Assembly (NCBI GenBank): GCA_021781455.1
Contig: JAJXWV010000023.1
Coordinates: 1-37,132, forward strand
From: Acidobacteriota bacterium
GTDB taxonomy: Bacteria; Acidobacteriota; Thermoanaerobaculia; Gp7-AA8
DNA: 37,132 bases
Direction: 5' to 3'
Shown here: positions 25,301-32,145 of the stretch, one piece after another
Layout of the letters: every line of letters starts with the position of its first letter
Numbering within the stretch: position 1 is the first letter of the stretch
Position numbers and translations under genes: made by a program
Notes under the pieces: generated by a model
The model's input: only the letters and a program-made list of their open reading frames with translations
What the model was told of the DNA's origin: nothing
The model's database searches: none

Positions 25301-26231
25301 GATCGTGCTCATGGCCGTGCCGTTCTCGGCGGTTGGCGCGATCTGGCTGCTCTACGCCCTCGGCTACAACATGTCCATCGGCGTTTGGGTGGGGCTCATT
25401 GCCCTGTTAGGGCTCGACGCAGAGACGGGCATCTTCATGCTGCTCTACCTCGATCTTGCTCACGACGAACGTGTCGCCGCCGGAACGCTGAACACGCGCG
25501 AGGACCTGAACGAAGCGATTCTGCACGGCGCCGTACAACGCGTGCGCCCGAAGGTCATGACGGTCGCCTGCGCGTTCTTCGGCCTGGTGCCGATCATGTG
25601 GTCGACGGGGGCGGGCGCGGACGTCATGAAGCGTATCGCCGCGCCGATGATCGGCGGTCTCTTCACCTCGTTCCTCATGGAATTGCTCGTTTACCCTGCA
25701 ATCTACCTTCTCTGGCGCGAGCGAGATCTACGGCATCCGGAACTGGCGGGCGCCGGGCAGCGCAGGCGTCACTGGTGGCAGCGGCCAGCGGTCGTGAGCG
25801 GCCTTACGGGAGTTCTGGTGGCTCTAGCCATCGCCGGCTACATGCTCTTCCCTCGCGCTGAGGCGCGACCGCTGTTCCCACGTTACGAATCCGTGCGCCA
25901 GTCACTGCTGACCGGTTCTCTCGACGGTGCGAAGTCGAGCGCCGCCGCGCTCGTGACTGACGCTCGAGCCTCGAAGCAGGCTCAGATCGAGTCCGGAGCC
26001 GACGCGCTTGCGAAGAGCAACGACCTGGAATCCGCACGCCAGGCGTTCGCCCGTCTCTCGGACGCGATGATCGCGTACCGCAAGACCGCCACCGAATCGC
26101 CGAAGCCGGAGGTCGTGTACTGCTCGATGGCGAAGCACTGGTGGCTGCAGCCGAAGGGTGACGTCAACAACCCGTATTACTCCGACCCCGCCATGCGCAC
26201 GTGTGGCGAGGTCAAGGAAACCGCTGACTGA
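22392..26231 (+). CDS. cusA: Heavy-metal RND efflux pump (CusA-like) with fused C-terminal metal-binding-type domain
   Basis: Predicted 1279 residues; HME-RND pumps are usually ~1030-1070. The pump body is complete: TM1 then DALPDLSDTQVIIY, the TM4 acidic site GALVDAAVVVVENAHKKLE for proton relay, FGKAGRAETSTDPAPFSMMET (Met664/665), NRIDMLTTGI (Met735), and AAPMIGGLFTSFLMELLVYP in the last helix. An ~60-residue insertion follows TM6. Beyond ~residue 1120 come an Arg-rich linker, an extra membrane helix (GLTGVLVALAIAGYMLFP) and a ~125-residue domain ending EVVYCSMAKHWWLQPKGD, NNPYYSDPAMRTCGEV. This last domain is DUF3347-like and a paralogue of the separate protein at 26372. It probably projects into the periplasm and handles metal. 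The full Met triad of CusA needs an alignment, so Cu/Ag over Zn/Co/Cd is likely but unproven. Confidence 0.93.
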   Translation: MIEKLIRICATNKFMTLTIMAALVFAGLWSMNRIAVDALPDLSDTQVIIYSKWDRSPDIIEDQVTYPIVTSLLGAPRVKSIRGFSDFGYSYVYVIFDEGTDLYWARSRVLEYLSKVQGSLPQGVKTELGPDATGVGWVFQYALVDKSGRHSLADLRSLQDWTIRYQLQSVPGVAEVASLGGFVRQYQITVDPNKLAAYHIPLMDVTNAVRASNNEIGARLVEWSGAEYMVRARGYIRNIADLEDIVVKTDERGTPVLLRDVANVELGPEMRRGIAELNGEGETAAGIVIMRQSENALDVINRVKARLAEIQKTLPEGVKIVTTYDRSELIERSIHTLKHELLLEMIIVSLIILIFLWHIPSAIIPIFTLPAAIIISFIPMKILGINANIMSLGGIAIAIGALVDAAVVVVENAHKKLEVWQAEGGKGDYKEVLIKAIQEVGRPSFFSLMVIALSFMPIFTLEAQEGRLFKPLAFTKNFAMAIAAILAVTLDPAIRLLFTRMKEYRFQRREGELREDGTVVTERKGALASIGRTVVRGAERVTNAVLVGKMYPEEKHPISKILFKLYTRPAKFVLRHPRLVIGTALLIVLVTIPVYEKLGHEFMPPLNEGSILYMPTTLPGISVAQAEALLQRQDQLLKEFPEVERVFGKAGRAETSTDPAPFSMMETVVVLKPTSEWRTKTRWYSNWPDFIKPLFRPLWPETISWDELVNEMNARLTLPGQTNAWTMPIKNRIDMLTTGIRTPVGIKIFGTDLNEIQRIGQHLEGILQKVPGTRSVYGERVADGYFVDFDLNREAIARYGLRIGDVQDVIMTAIGGEDVSTTVEGRERYPINIRYPREMRDDVDKLARTLVPIPNGSGAMGGGGQVPLGQLATVKLVKGPSMIRDEDGRLSGYVYVDVDTEKRDIGGYVEEAKKAVDAELKLKPGYLLAWSGQYEAMTRVKEKMKVVLPLTLFVVFFLIYMNTKSFPKTAIVLMAVPFSAVGAIWLLYALGYNMSIGVWVGLIALLGLDAETGIFMLLYLDLAHDERVAAGTLNTREDLNEAILHGAVQRVRPKVMTVACAFFGLVPIMWSTGAGADVMKRIAAPMIGGLFTSFLMELLVYPAIYLLWRERDLRHPELAGAGQRRRHWWQRPAVVSGLTGVLVALAIAGYMLFPRAEARPLFPRYESVRQSLLTGSLDGAKSSAAALVTDARASKQAQIESGADALAKSNDLESARQAFARLSDAMIAYRKTATESPKPEVVYCSMAKHWWLQPKGDVNNPYYSDPAMRTCGEVKETAD

Positions 26232-26245
26232 CACGAGGTGAGTCG

Positions 26246-26320
26246 ATGTTCCACCACGGGGGATGGTTCTGGATCGGAGTCATGGTGGTCATGATGTTTT
26301 TCATGATGTTGTCGTTGTAA
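26246..26320 (+). CDS. 24-residue Met-rich membrane peptide
   Basis: This short frame has an ATG at 26246, a good GAGGTGAG site at 26235-26242 and a TAA at 26318. It encodes an N-terminal MFHHGGWFWIG followed by a hydrophobic run with seven methionines (VMVVMMFFMMLSL at the end), enough for one membrane helix with two His at the periplasmic or cytosolic edge. It lies between the RND pump and the DUF3347-like gene in the same direction. Size, position and composition suggest a small pump-associated subunit, comparable in kind to AcrZ or KdpF (inference). I know no named family for it. Confidence 0.6.
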   Translation: MFHHGGWFWIGVMVVMMFFMMLSL

Positions 26321-26371
26321 CCAACGCTCAGTGCAAATCGCAGATCAACAGAAGAAGGAGAGAACATTCCT

Positions 26372-26875
26372 ATGAAACGCCTTACGGTGCTCTGCGCGAC
26401 GGCGATCGCGCTCGTTCTTCCGCTTGCGGCATACGCCCAGCACGATCACGGCGGCATGAACCACGGCAACATGAATCACGGCAGCATGAACATGGCGATG
26501 GGCAGCGGCGAGCAGAAGGATCACATCTTCATCAGCTATGAGCAGGCCAGGCAGGCCGTGATCAATCAGTCGCTGCCTGACATCAAGACGGCGGCGAGAC
26601 ACGTCGGCCTCTCCGCAAAGGACGCGAATGAGCCGAAGATCGAAGAGCAGGCCGCAAATCTCGAGAAAGCTGCCGACATCAAGGCGGCCCGGGCTGCATT
26701 CGCCGCTCTGTCGGACGAAGTCATCAAATACCGCGACGCAAAGTGCTGCGGCGACAAACCGGTCGTCGTCTATTGCTCGATGGAGAAGAAGTCATGGCTC
26801 CAGCCGAAGGGCGACATCGGCAATCCGTATCTCGACGCCGCGATGCGTAAGTGCGGCACTGTGAAGGAAAACTAA
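26372..26875 (+). CDS. His/Met-rich periplasmic DUF3347-like protein
   Basis: Predicted 167 residues with a signal peptide (to AAYAQ, ~residue 23). A metal-binding-looking segment HDHGGMNHGNMNHGSMNM comes next, then a four-helix-like domain (FISYEQARQAVINQSLPD, EKAADIKAARAAFAALSDEV). The chain ends CCGDKPVVVYCSMEKKSWLQPKGDIGNPYLDAAMRKCG. The YCSM...WLQ...NPY...M..CG pattern matches DUF3347-type domains found in CusB-like proteins and copper operons (family knowledge). The same pattern closes the RND pump upstream. Likely a periplasmic copper/silver chaperone or sponge feeding the exporter. The ribosome site is AAGAAGGAGAG before ATG 26372. Confidence 0.85.
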   Translation: MKRLTVLCATAIALVLPLAAYAQHDHGGMNHGNMNHGSMNMAMGSGEQKDHIFISYEQARQAVINQSLPDIKTAARHVGLSAKDANEPKIEEQAANLEKAADIKAARAAFAALSDEVIKYRDAKCCGDKPVVVYCSMEKKSWLQPKGDIGNPYLDAAMRKCGTVKEN

Positions 26876-26925
26876 TCGATCTGCAGGCGGCGGGATGCCC
26901 ACCCCGTCGCCACACGGAGCATTTC

Positions 26926-27195
26926 GTGACTGGGAACAGGAAATCACTCGTCTGGCCGCTGGTCGCACTCGCTGCGGTTCTGGTGCTGTTCGTCGGTGTC
27001 GCCTACTCGATCGGGAGCAGCCAGAGGGCCGCCGACGAGCGCGAGCAGGCCGCCGCCGCAGCCCGCAAGACGCAAGTGCCACCGCAAGTGAAGTGGACGA
27101 CGTCGGCGGTGGGCGGAGCGTTCAAGTTCGCAAGAGCAAAAGAAAGTCCCGCGGCCGGGCCGCGGGACTTTGCTTCATTGGACGAAAGGGAGTGA
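26926..27195 (+). CDS. Small single-pass membrane protein of unknown function
   Basis: GTG at 26926 (site ACGGAGC upstream) starts an 89-residue frame: a basic N-terminus (VTGNRKS), one strong membrane helix (LVWPLVALAAVLVLFVGVAYSIG), a helical Glu/Ala-rich stretch (RAADEREQAAAAARK), then a loosely structured tail. The last 17 codons run through the perfect hairpin at 27143-27171, which is the terminator of the convergent gene, so the true C-terminus may differ or the transcript may end before the stop codon. I see no known family. Position suggests the last gene of the efflux cluster. Confidence 0.5.
   Translation: MTGNRKSLVWPLVALAAVLVLFVGVAYSIGSSQRAADEREQAAAAARKTQVPPQVKWTTSAVGGAFKFARAKESPAAGPRDFASLDERE
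27143..27171. terminator. Bidirectional intrinsic terminator
   Basis: AAAGTCCCGCGGCC-G-GGCCGCGGGACTTT is a perfect 14-bp inverted repeat. Read on the minus strand it is followed by CTTTTGCTCTT, giving the U-run of an intrinsic terminator for the PQQ-like gene, ~25 bases past that gene's stop. On the plus strand it is followed by TTTGCTTC and would end the efflux cluster. Confidence 0.9.
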
Positions 27196-27891
27196 TTACG
27201 ACAACGACACGCTCCAGAGCACTTTCCCGTCCGTGGAGACAGCGACGAGGGTCCGCGTCATGTTGTTAGGCGTACCCGTCGTTCCGTTCATTCCGCCGTT
27301 CGCACCGTTCATGTTCGAGAAGTCCCCTTTGATGACCGTGACGTACGTTCCGCCCGAGAACGGCTCGAGGGTCGAGGCGAAGCCATCGAGGGCGAGCGTC
27401 CACTGCACGGAGCCCGAGGCGGTCGAGAGCGCAACGAGCTGTGATGTCTCGTGATCGTTCGACGTCGTTCCGTTCTGCATCCCGATGCCTTCGCCGCCGT
27501 TGGCGATCAGGAGCAGATTGCCGGAGAGCTTCACGCGCGTCATGCCACCATCCACATTCGCACTCCAGGCGACCGTGCCGGACGGGCGGATGGCGACGAC
27601 CTCGATCGCTGGTGTGGTCGTGCCGCTCGGAGAGGTCGAGCGCAGCGTGTACGCGACCCCATCGCTGCCGACGGTGAGCGCCTGACCCATGGCGCCGCCC
27701 ATCAGACCGTACGCACCACCCATTCCGCTGCCCGTGCCGTTGTTGCCGTTCATCCCGCCGCCGGTCGAGCCACCGCCCATCATGCCGCCGCTGTTTGTGG
27801 AGTGGTGTCTGCTGCTCGTCGTCTGTGCTGCTGCGAGCTGCGCAACGAGCACCGCTGCTGTTAAGAGAACTACCGTTTTCGTGACCTTCAT
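27196..27891 (-). CDS. Secreted PQQ-like beta-propeller protein with Met/Gly-rich segments
   Basis: Predicted 231 residues. The ATG at 27891 follows a clear AGGAGA site and gives a signal peptide (VVLLTAAVLVAQLAAAQ). A Gly/Met/Asn/Ser-rich stretch (~25-65, with GGMMGGG, GGGMNGNNG, GLMGGAMG) is followed by short beta-propeller-like repeats of the PQQ type: TVGSDGVAYTLRS, ALSTASGSVQWTLALDG, AVSTDGKVLWSVSLS. A second Met/Gly/Asn insert (NMNGANGGMNG) lies between blades. The propeller is too short for a quinoprotein dehydrogenase, so a binding or scaffold role is likelier. The Met-rich inserts suggest Cu(I)/Ag(I) binding (inference). A sigma-54-like site lies upstream, and the adjacent NtrC-type regulator may control it. 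Confidence 0.75.
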   Translation of the reverse strand: MKVTKTVVLLTAAVLVAQLAAAQTTSSRHHSTNSGGMMGGGSTGGGMNGNNGTGSGMGGAYGLMGGAMGQALTVGSDGVAYTLRSTSPSGTTTPAIEVVAIRPSGTVAWSANVDGGMTRVKLSGNLLLIANGGEGIGMQNGTTSNDHETSQLVALSTASGSVQWTLALDGFASTLEPFSGGTYVTVIKGDFSNMNGANGGMNGTTGTPNNMTRTLVAVSTDGKVLWSVSLS

Positions 27892-27947
27892 TGTGATCTC
27901 CTGTCTTCTGATGTCCTTCATGGACCGTTGTGGACAGGCGTGTTCAT

Positions 27948-27964
27948 CTCAAGTGTTGTGCCAC
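27948..27964 (-). promoter_or_regulatory. Sigma-54-like -24/-12 site upstream of the PQQ-like gene
   Basis: On the minus strand TGGCAC-AACAC-TTGA resembles the sigma-54 consensus TGGCAC-N5-TTGC. The -24 half is perfect, the spacing is right, and the -12 half has GA for GC. It would start transcription about 45 bases before the ATG at 27891. An NtrC-type activator is encoded just upstream, which raises the prior. Confidence 0.4.
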
Positions 27965-28056
27965 GCAAAAACAGCGAAATTCGCGATGCCGGGCGTCGAT
28001 TCGCAGCAGCACACGCTCGAAAATGAAGCATGGCAGCGTCGGAATGAAGCTCGCGA

Positions 28057-28746
28057 TCAGTGACCGTGATGACCGCCCATCATCGGAGTGGTCCCGGTCC
28101 CGCGTTGACCTGGCGTCCCGTTCATTCCGGGCGAGCCCCTGTCCATTCCTCCCATGCCGCCTGCGCCGTGCTGCTGCCACATCCCTTCGTTCATTCCCCG
28201 CATGGGCATCACCATCGGCGCGCTGCTCGTCCCGAAATGGCAACCCTCGCCGGCATGAACGAACACCGGTTCCTTCGCGAGCGCCGACTTCACTTCGACG
28301 GTTCCCTCGAAGACCACGAGATCGGCGTCTCCGTTCCGGCCGACTTCCACGCCGTAACGCGTTCCGCGCACGGCCAGGAGTGCGCCCGGCGTTCTGACCA
28401 TTCGTGGCTCATTGCCGGTGATCTTGTCGAACATCGCTTTCAGCCGGCCCCGGTCGAGCGACAGGATCAGACCGGGCGTTCCACCGGCGAGCGTGACCTG
28501 CGATCCGGAAAAGATCTCGAATTCCGCGGCGTAGCGCGGCGCGGCGAGCATCGCGTGGCCGAACCAGCCGGTGCGGACGCGGTCCTCGTCATGAGCGATC
28601 GTGCCTTGCACCGCACGCAGATCGGTGCCGTGAGTGGTGACCACGACCTTGCTGCGGACCTGGTCGAAGCGGTACACAATCGGCTCCTGCGCAATCAGCG
28701 GGAAGGCGACAACGAGGGCGAAGAAGAACAGGCGAATGGATTTCAT
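28057..28746 (-). CDS. FecR-domain secreted protein with Met/Gly/His-rich tail
   Basis: Predicted 229 residues. A signal peptide (IRLFFFALVVAFPLIAQ) precedes a FecR-type domain (~60-155) with GSQVTLAGGTPGLILSLDRG and the signature RTPGALLAVRGTRYGVEV, DADLVVFEGTVEV. The last ~60 residues are low-complexity and metal-ligand-rich: MVMPMRGMNEGM, GAGGMGGMDRG, and the end PMMGGHHGH. FecR-domain proteins without the inner-membrane helix are often periplasmic and occur next to CHASE2 sensors (family knowledge). The start is ten bases after the NtrC stop, so it belongs to the kinase/regulator operon. It may be the ligand-carrying partner of the CHASE2 sensor. Confidence 0.85.
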   Translation of the reverse strand: MKSIRLFFFALVVAFPLIAQEPIVYRFDQVRSKVVVTTHGTDLRAVQGTIAHDEDRVRTGWFGHAMLAAPRYAAEFEIFSGSQVTLAGGTPGLILSLDRGRLKAMFDKITGNEPRMVRTPGALLAVRGTRYGVEVGRNGDADLVVFEGTVEVKSALAKEPVFVHAGEGCHFGTSSAPMVMPMRGMNEGMWQQHGAGGMGGMDRGSPGMNGTPGQRGTGTTPMMGGHHGH

Positions 28747-28755
28747 GACGACTCC

Positions 28756-30117
28756 TCAATCCCGACCGATCGGGATCCCGTATTTCTTGATCTTTCGAGC
28801 AAGAGTGTTGCGCTCGATACCGAGGATGAATGCGGCCTTCTTCTGATTGCCTCCGGTCGCCTGAAGGACCGAGGCGATGTGCTGGCGCTCCGCTTCATCG
28901 AGTGACGTCAGGGGAGCATCGACGGTCTCTTCGACGACCGTTCCGGCCGAAAGCGGCTTCCGATCGCTCAGCGAACCGAGCACCCTCGACGCCGTACCGG
29001 CATCGGCGAGCGATCCACAGTCGATGATGATCCGTCTCACGGCCTGTTCGAGCTCGCGGACGTTCCCGGGCCAGTTGTGCTGCTGAAGCAGCTCGAGAAC
29101 CTCGGTTGTAGGGCCGCCCAACGACGGACGCGCGAGCTCGGCCGCGATCCTGCGCCGGAAAGCATCCACGAGCAGCGGGATGTCGGTCGCGCGCTCGCGC
29201 AGCGGTGGAATGTCGATCTCATAGCCGGCGAGACGGAAAAACAGATCCTCGCGAAAACGTCCTTCGGCGACGAGCGAGCGAATGCTTCGGTGCGTGGCCG
29301 ATATGACGCGCACATCGATCTCGAGCGGCTTCTCCGATCCGAGCGGCGTGATGATGCCGTTCTGAAGAAAGCGGAGGAGCTTTACCTGGAATGACGGCGA
29401 CGTGTCGCCGATCTCGTCGAGGAAGACGGTTCCACCATCGGCTCGGGCCAATGCGCCCCTTCGGTCGTGTCGCGCGTCGGTATAAGCGCCGCGAACCGCA
29501 CCAAAGAGCTCACTCTCGAGGAGTGTGTCGGGAATCGCGCCGCAGTTGATCGGGACGAAGGGGCCCTCCGAGCGGGCGCCGAAGATGTGAATCGCGCGTG
29601 CGACGAGCTCTTTTCCGGTTCCGCTTTCACCGTGAATGAGGACCGGGACGTTGACCGACGCGATCCGGGTGACCGCTTTGTAAATCGCGACCATCGTCGG
29701 ATGCGCACCGACGATCATCGACTCCGGCGCGATCACTTCCACCGCCTCCGCAGTTTCCTTCGGCGCCACGGCGGCGGCGACGCGACCGACCAGATCCGCA
29801 ACGTCGAACGGCTTGGCGAGGTAGTCGAATGCGCCGATCTTGGACGCGATCGTCGCGGTCTCAATCGATCCCCGCGCCGTCATCAGGATGACTGCAGGCG
29901 GATGCTTCCGCGCCGCGATCGATCGCAGGAGCTCGATCCCGTCCTCGCCGGGCATGTAGATGTCGCTCACGACGACATCGACACGCTCTCTGGCGATGAT
30001 TGCTCGCGCTTCCTCCGCGTCCGCGGCACGCCAGACGCGATGTCCTGCCGTTTCGAGCGCAAAAGCCGTCGACTCGCGGATGGCCCGATCATCGTCGACC
30101 ACGAGAATCTTCGACAT
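28756..30117 (-). CDS. NtrC-family sigma-54-dependent response regulator
   Basis: Predicted 453 residues: receiver domain (~1-120) with phospho-acceptor Asp52 in VVVSDIYMPGEDG, AAA+ domain (~135-370) with GESGTGKE, the Walker B GGTVFLDEIGD and the arginine-finger region, and a Fis-type helix-turn-helix at the end (NQKKAAFILGIERNTLARKIKKYG). The sigma-54-contacting loop reads GAYTDA (residues 210-215) where GAFTGA is usual: Phe to Tyr is common, while Gly to Asp is rare. The ATG at 30117 overlaps the kinase stop (TGATG), so the pair is translationally coupled. Probable targets are the FecR and PQQ-like genes and perhaps the efflux cluster. Confidence 0.95.
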   Translation of the reverse strand: MSKILVVDDDRAIRESTAFALETAGHRVWRAADAEEARAIIARERVDVVVSDIYMPGEDGIELLRSIAARKHPPAVILMTARGSIETATIASKIGAFDYLAKPFDVADLVGRVAAAVAPKETAEAVEVIAPESMIVGAHPTMVAIYKAVTRIASVNVPVLIHGESGTGKELVARAIHIFGARSEGPFVPINCGAIPDTLLESELFGAVRGAYTDARHDRRGALARADGGTVFLDEIGDTSPSFQVKLLRFLQNGIITPLGSEKPLEIDVRVISATHRSIRSLVAEGRFREDLFFRLAGYEIDIPPLRERATDIPLLVDAFRRRIAAELARPSLGGPTTEVLELLQQHNWPGNVRELEQAVRRIIIDCGSLADAGTASRVLGSLSDRKPLSAGTVVEETVDAPLTSLDEAERQHIASVLQATGGNQKKAAFILGIERNTLARKIKKYGIPIGRD

Positions 30118-31964
30118 CAGACGGCCTCCGCGATTGTCTGCGGGATCGCCAGCGGAATCCGCACTCGGAAGATCGAGCCTCCGCCGTCGCGGTCGTGAAC
30201 CGTCACTGTCCCGCGGTGCCACCGCACCGCTTCTCCGACCAGCGCGAGACCAAGCCCGAGGCCCTCGGTATCCGCGGCGGTCGAGCCGCGAGTGAAGCGT
30301 CCGAAGATCCGCTCCCGGTCGCTCTTCGGCACACCCGCTCCGCGATCCATTACTTCGACAACCGCGTGGTCTGCCTCCGTCCGAAACGCGACCGACACCG
30401 GCTGCGGGTCGGGAGAGTACTTGATTGCGTTGCCGACAAGATTGTCGATGACGCGCTCGAGGAGCGCGGCGTCGCCGTTGATCCATCCTTCGGAACCATC
30501 AACGGACATCTCGATCACTCTCGAGACACCACGGGCAAGGAGCTCGACACGCCGTGCCAGAACACGAGCGAGATCGACACGCTCGGTCACGTCGTTCTGA
30601 GAACGCAGCGACAGTCGTTCGACTTCGAGCAGGCCGGTCACCATCGCCTCGAGTTTCTCGGTCTCTTCGCCGAGCAGCGTCGCAAGGCGGTTGCGCTCGG
30701 CCGCGGTGAGCTCGAATCCCTTCAGTAATTGAGACAAAGTTCGCATCGAGGCGAGAGGCGTCTTGAGCTCATGGGCAACTACGCGTTTCGCCTCGACGTC
30801 GTCGATGCGGCGGCGAACAATCGCAGCCGCGAGACTCTCGAGTTGAGTGCCGACGTCGGCGGCTCCGTCTATCTCTGCGCCAGCATGCTCCCGCAGAACA
30901 CCTGCAGCAGCTCGGCCGTGGCGCATCATCGTGATTGCGTGCCGCGCCTCACTGGAGATCACGACTAGGGCAAGAATGGCGCAAATCTCCATCGGAGATG
31001 CGATGAGCCCCGCAAACAACAGAAGCGCGCCCGCGGCGATGGGAGCAGTTAGTAGCGCGACTTCCGCGGCCACTCTGCGGATCGGGTGGATGGACGCCCC
31101 GATCGCCACCAGCAACCACGTCAAAACAGCCCCTACGAGCCCGATGACGAATGGCGGAACTTCGCGGAGCGTGTCCCCGGCGAGCAGCGCTTCAACTGCG
31201 GCGGCATGAACCTGCGCTCCCGGGTCGGCTCGCTGTCGCTCTGACCTCGGCGTCAGGACGCGATCGCCGAGGGCGAATGCGGTCAGACCGACAACGACGA
31301 CCTGTCCGCGCAGCCGAGCCAGCGCTGCGGGATTTCCATTGAGAACGTCCGCCGCTGACACCGTCGGCATTTCGGCGGGTGCCGTCCGGAATCCAGGAAT
31401 GATCGGACGGCCCGATGCGACTGCGAATCGTGAGACGCGGCCCGCAAGCGCAAGTGCGAAGGCTGGCAACGAAACGCGCGCGTCCTGCTTGGTGCTCGAG
31501 ATCCGCCGCAGGATGCCGTCGTCATCGAGCTCGAATGCAGCGTGCGCGGGAATCATGGTCGATCCGAGCGACCGCGCAGGCAGGACCCAGGCTCCATGCT
31601 CATCCAGCATCGCTGCCGCGACGCAGCCGATCGGCCGGCAAGCCGCTGCCAGGCGCTGGTCGTCGGCGTGGCTCTCGTTCAGAAGAAGATCGATGCCGAT
31701 GGCCTTCGCGCCACCAGCAGCGATCCGCGAGATGAGGGCGCCGAGTTGCGTTCGCGACCAGGGCCAGGAACCAATCTGCTGAAGCGAAGCTTCGTCGATT
31801 GCGACGACCACAACGCGGTGCGACGGACGCCCGGGGACGAGACGAAGGAACGCGTCTGTGAAATAGGAGTCGACCGGCGCGAGGATCCGAGCGGCCGCGA
31901 TCAGCGTCACGGCCACGCCGGCGACAAGTGCCACTAAGAATCGACGGATCATCGCTGCCGACAT
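30117..31964 (-). CDS. CHASE2-domain membrane sensor histidine kinase
   Basis: Predicted 615 residues. One N-terminal helix (~8-28) is followed by a large periplasmic CHASE2 domain (~30-285) with VVVVAIDEASLQQIGSWPWS and AIGIDLLLNE, then three membrane helices (~287-365). The kinase core has the H-box VVAHELKTPLASMRT with His398, N-box NLVGNAIKYSPDP, G1 DRGAGVP and G2 GLGLGLALV. It phosphorylates the NtrC-type regulator encoded immediately downstream. CHASE2 ligands are generally unknown, and the neighbouring secreted FecR protein is a plausible partner. It is separated by ~180 bases from the cytochrome-porin gene upstream on the same strand. M5 (31952) is an alternative start. Confidence 0.95.
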   Translation of the reverse strand: MSAAMIRRFLVALVAGVAVTLIAAARILAPVDSYFTDAFLRLVPGRPSHRVVVVAIDEASLQQIGSWPWSRTQLGALISRIAAGGAKAIGIDLLLNESHADDQRLAAACRPIGCVAAAMLDEHGAWVLPARSLGSTMIPAHAAFELDDDGILRRISSTKQDARVSLPAFALALAGRVSRFAVASGRPIIPGFRTAPAEMPTVSAADVLNGNPAALARLRGQVVVVGLTAFALGDRVLTPRSERQRADPGAQVHAAAVEALLAGDTLREVPPFVIGLVGAVLTWLLVAIGASIHPIRRVAAEVALLTAPIAAGALLLFAGLIASPMEICAILALVVISSEARHAITMMRHGRAAAGVLREHAGAEIDGAADVGTQLESLAAAIVRRRIDDVEAKRVVAHELKTPLASMRTLSQLLKGFELTAAERNRLATLLGEETEKLEAMVTGLLEVERLSLRSQNDVTERVDLARVLARRVELLARGVSRVIEMSVDGSEGWINGDAALLERVIDNLVGNAIKYSPDPQPVSVAFRTEADHAVVEVMDRGAGVPKSDRERIFGRFTRGSTAADTEGLGLGLALVGEAVRWHRGTVTVHDRDGGGSIFRVRIPLAIPQTIAEAV

Positions 31965-32099
31965 AGCCGGGTCACTGCGCCTCCAGCAACCTATCTCACT
32001 GATTCTGCAACTCGGAACTTATGACGTCACATCGGCTTGTGAGCTTGGTCACTCTGCTCATTCGCGGCGGCGGTTCCTAACTTGCTGTTTGCTTTCGGT

Positions 32100-32131
32100 G
32101 ATGCTGCCGCCGCACGGACGGCGGCAGCATC
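32100..32131. terminator. Strong hairpin 3' of the cytochrome-porin gene
   Basis: GATGCTGCCGCCG-CACGGA-CGGCGGCAGCATC is a perfect 13-bp stem with a 6-base loop, 15 bases past the stop of the minus-strand gene at 32146. A T-run (GGTTTTCATT) follows only on the plus strand; on the minus strand the tail is ACCGAAAG. It may attenuate or stabilise the transcript rather than end it fully, leaving the downstream kinase genes partly co-transcribed. Confidence 0.7.
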
Positions 32132-32145
32132 GGTTTTCATTGAGG

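Noticed and set aside
28756-30486. Longer start (576 residues) for the NtrC-type regulator
   Set aside because: The added residues are out-of-frame kinase sequence, Arg-rich; the receiver domain begins at the ATG at 30117.
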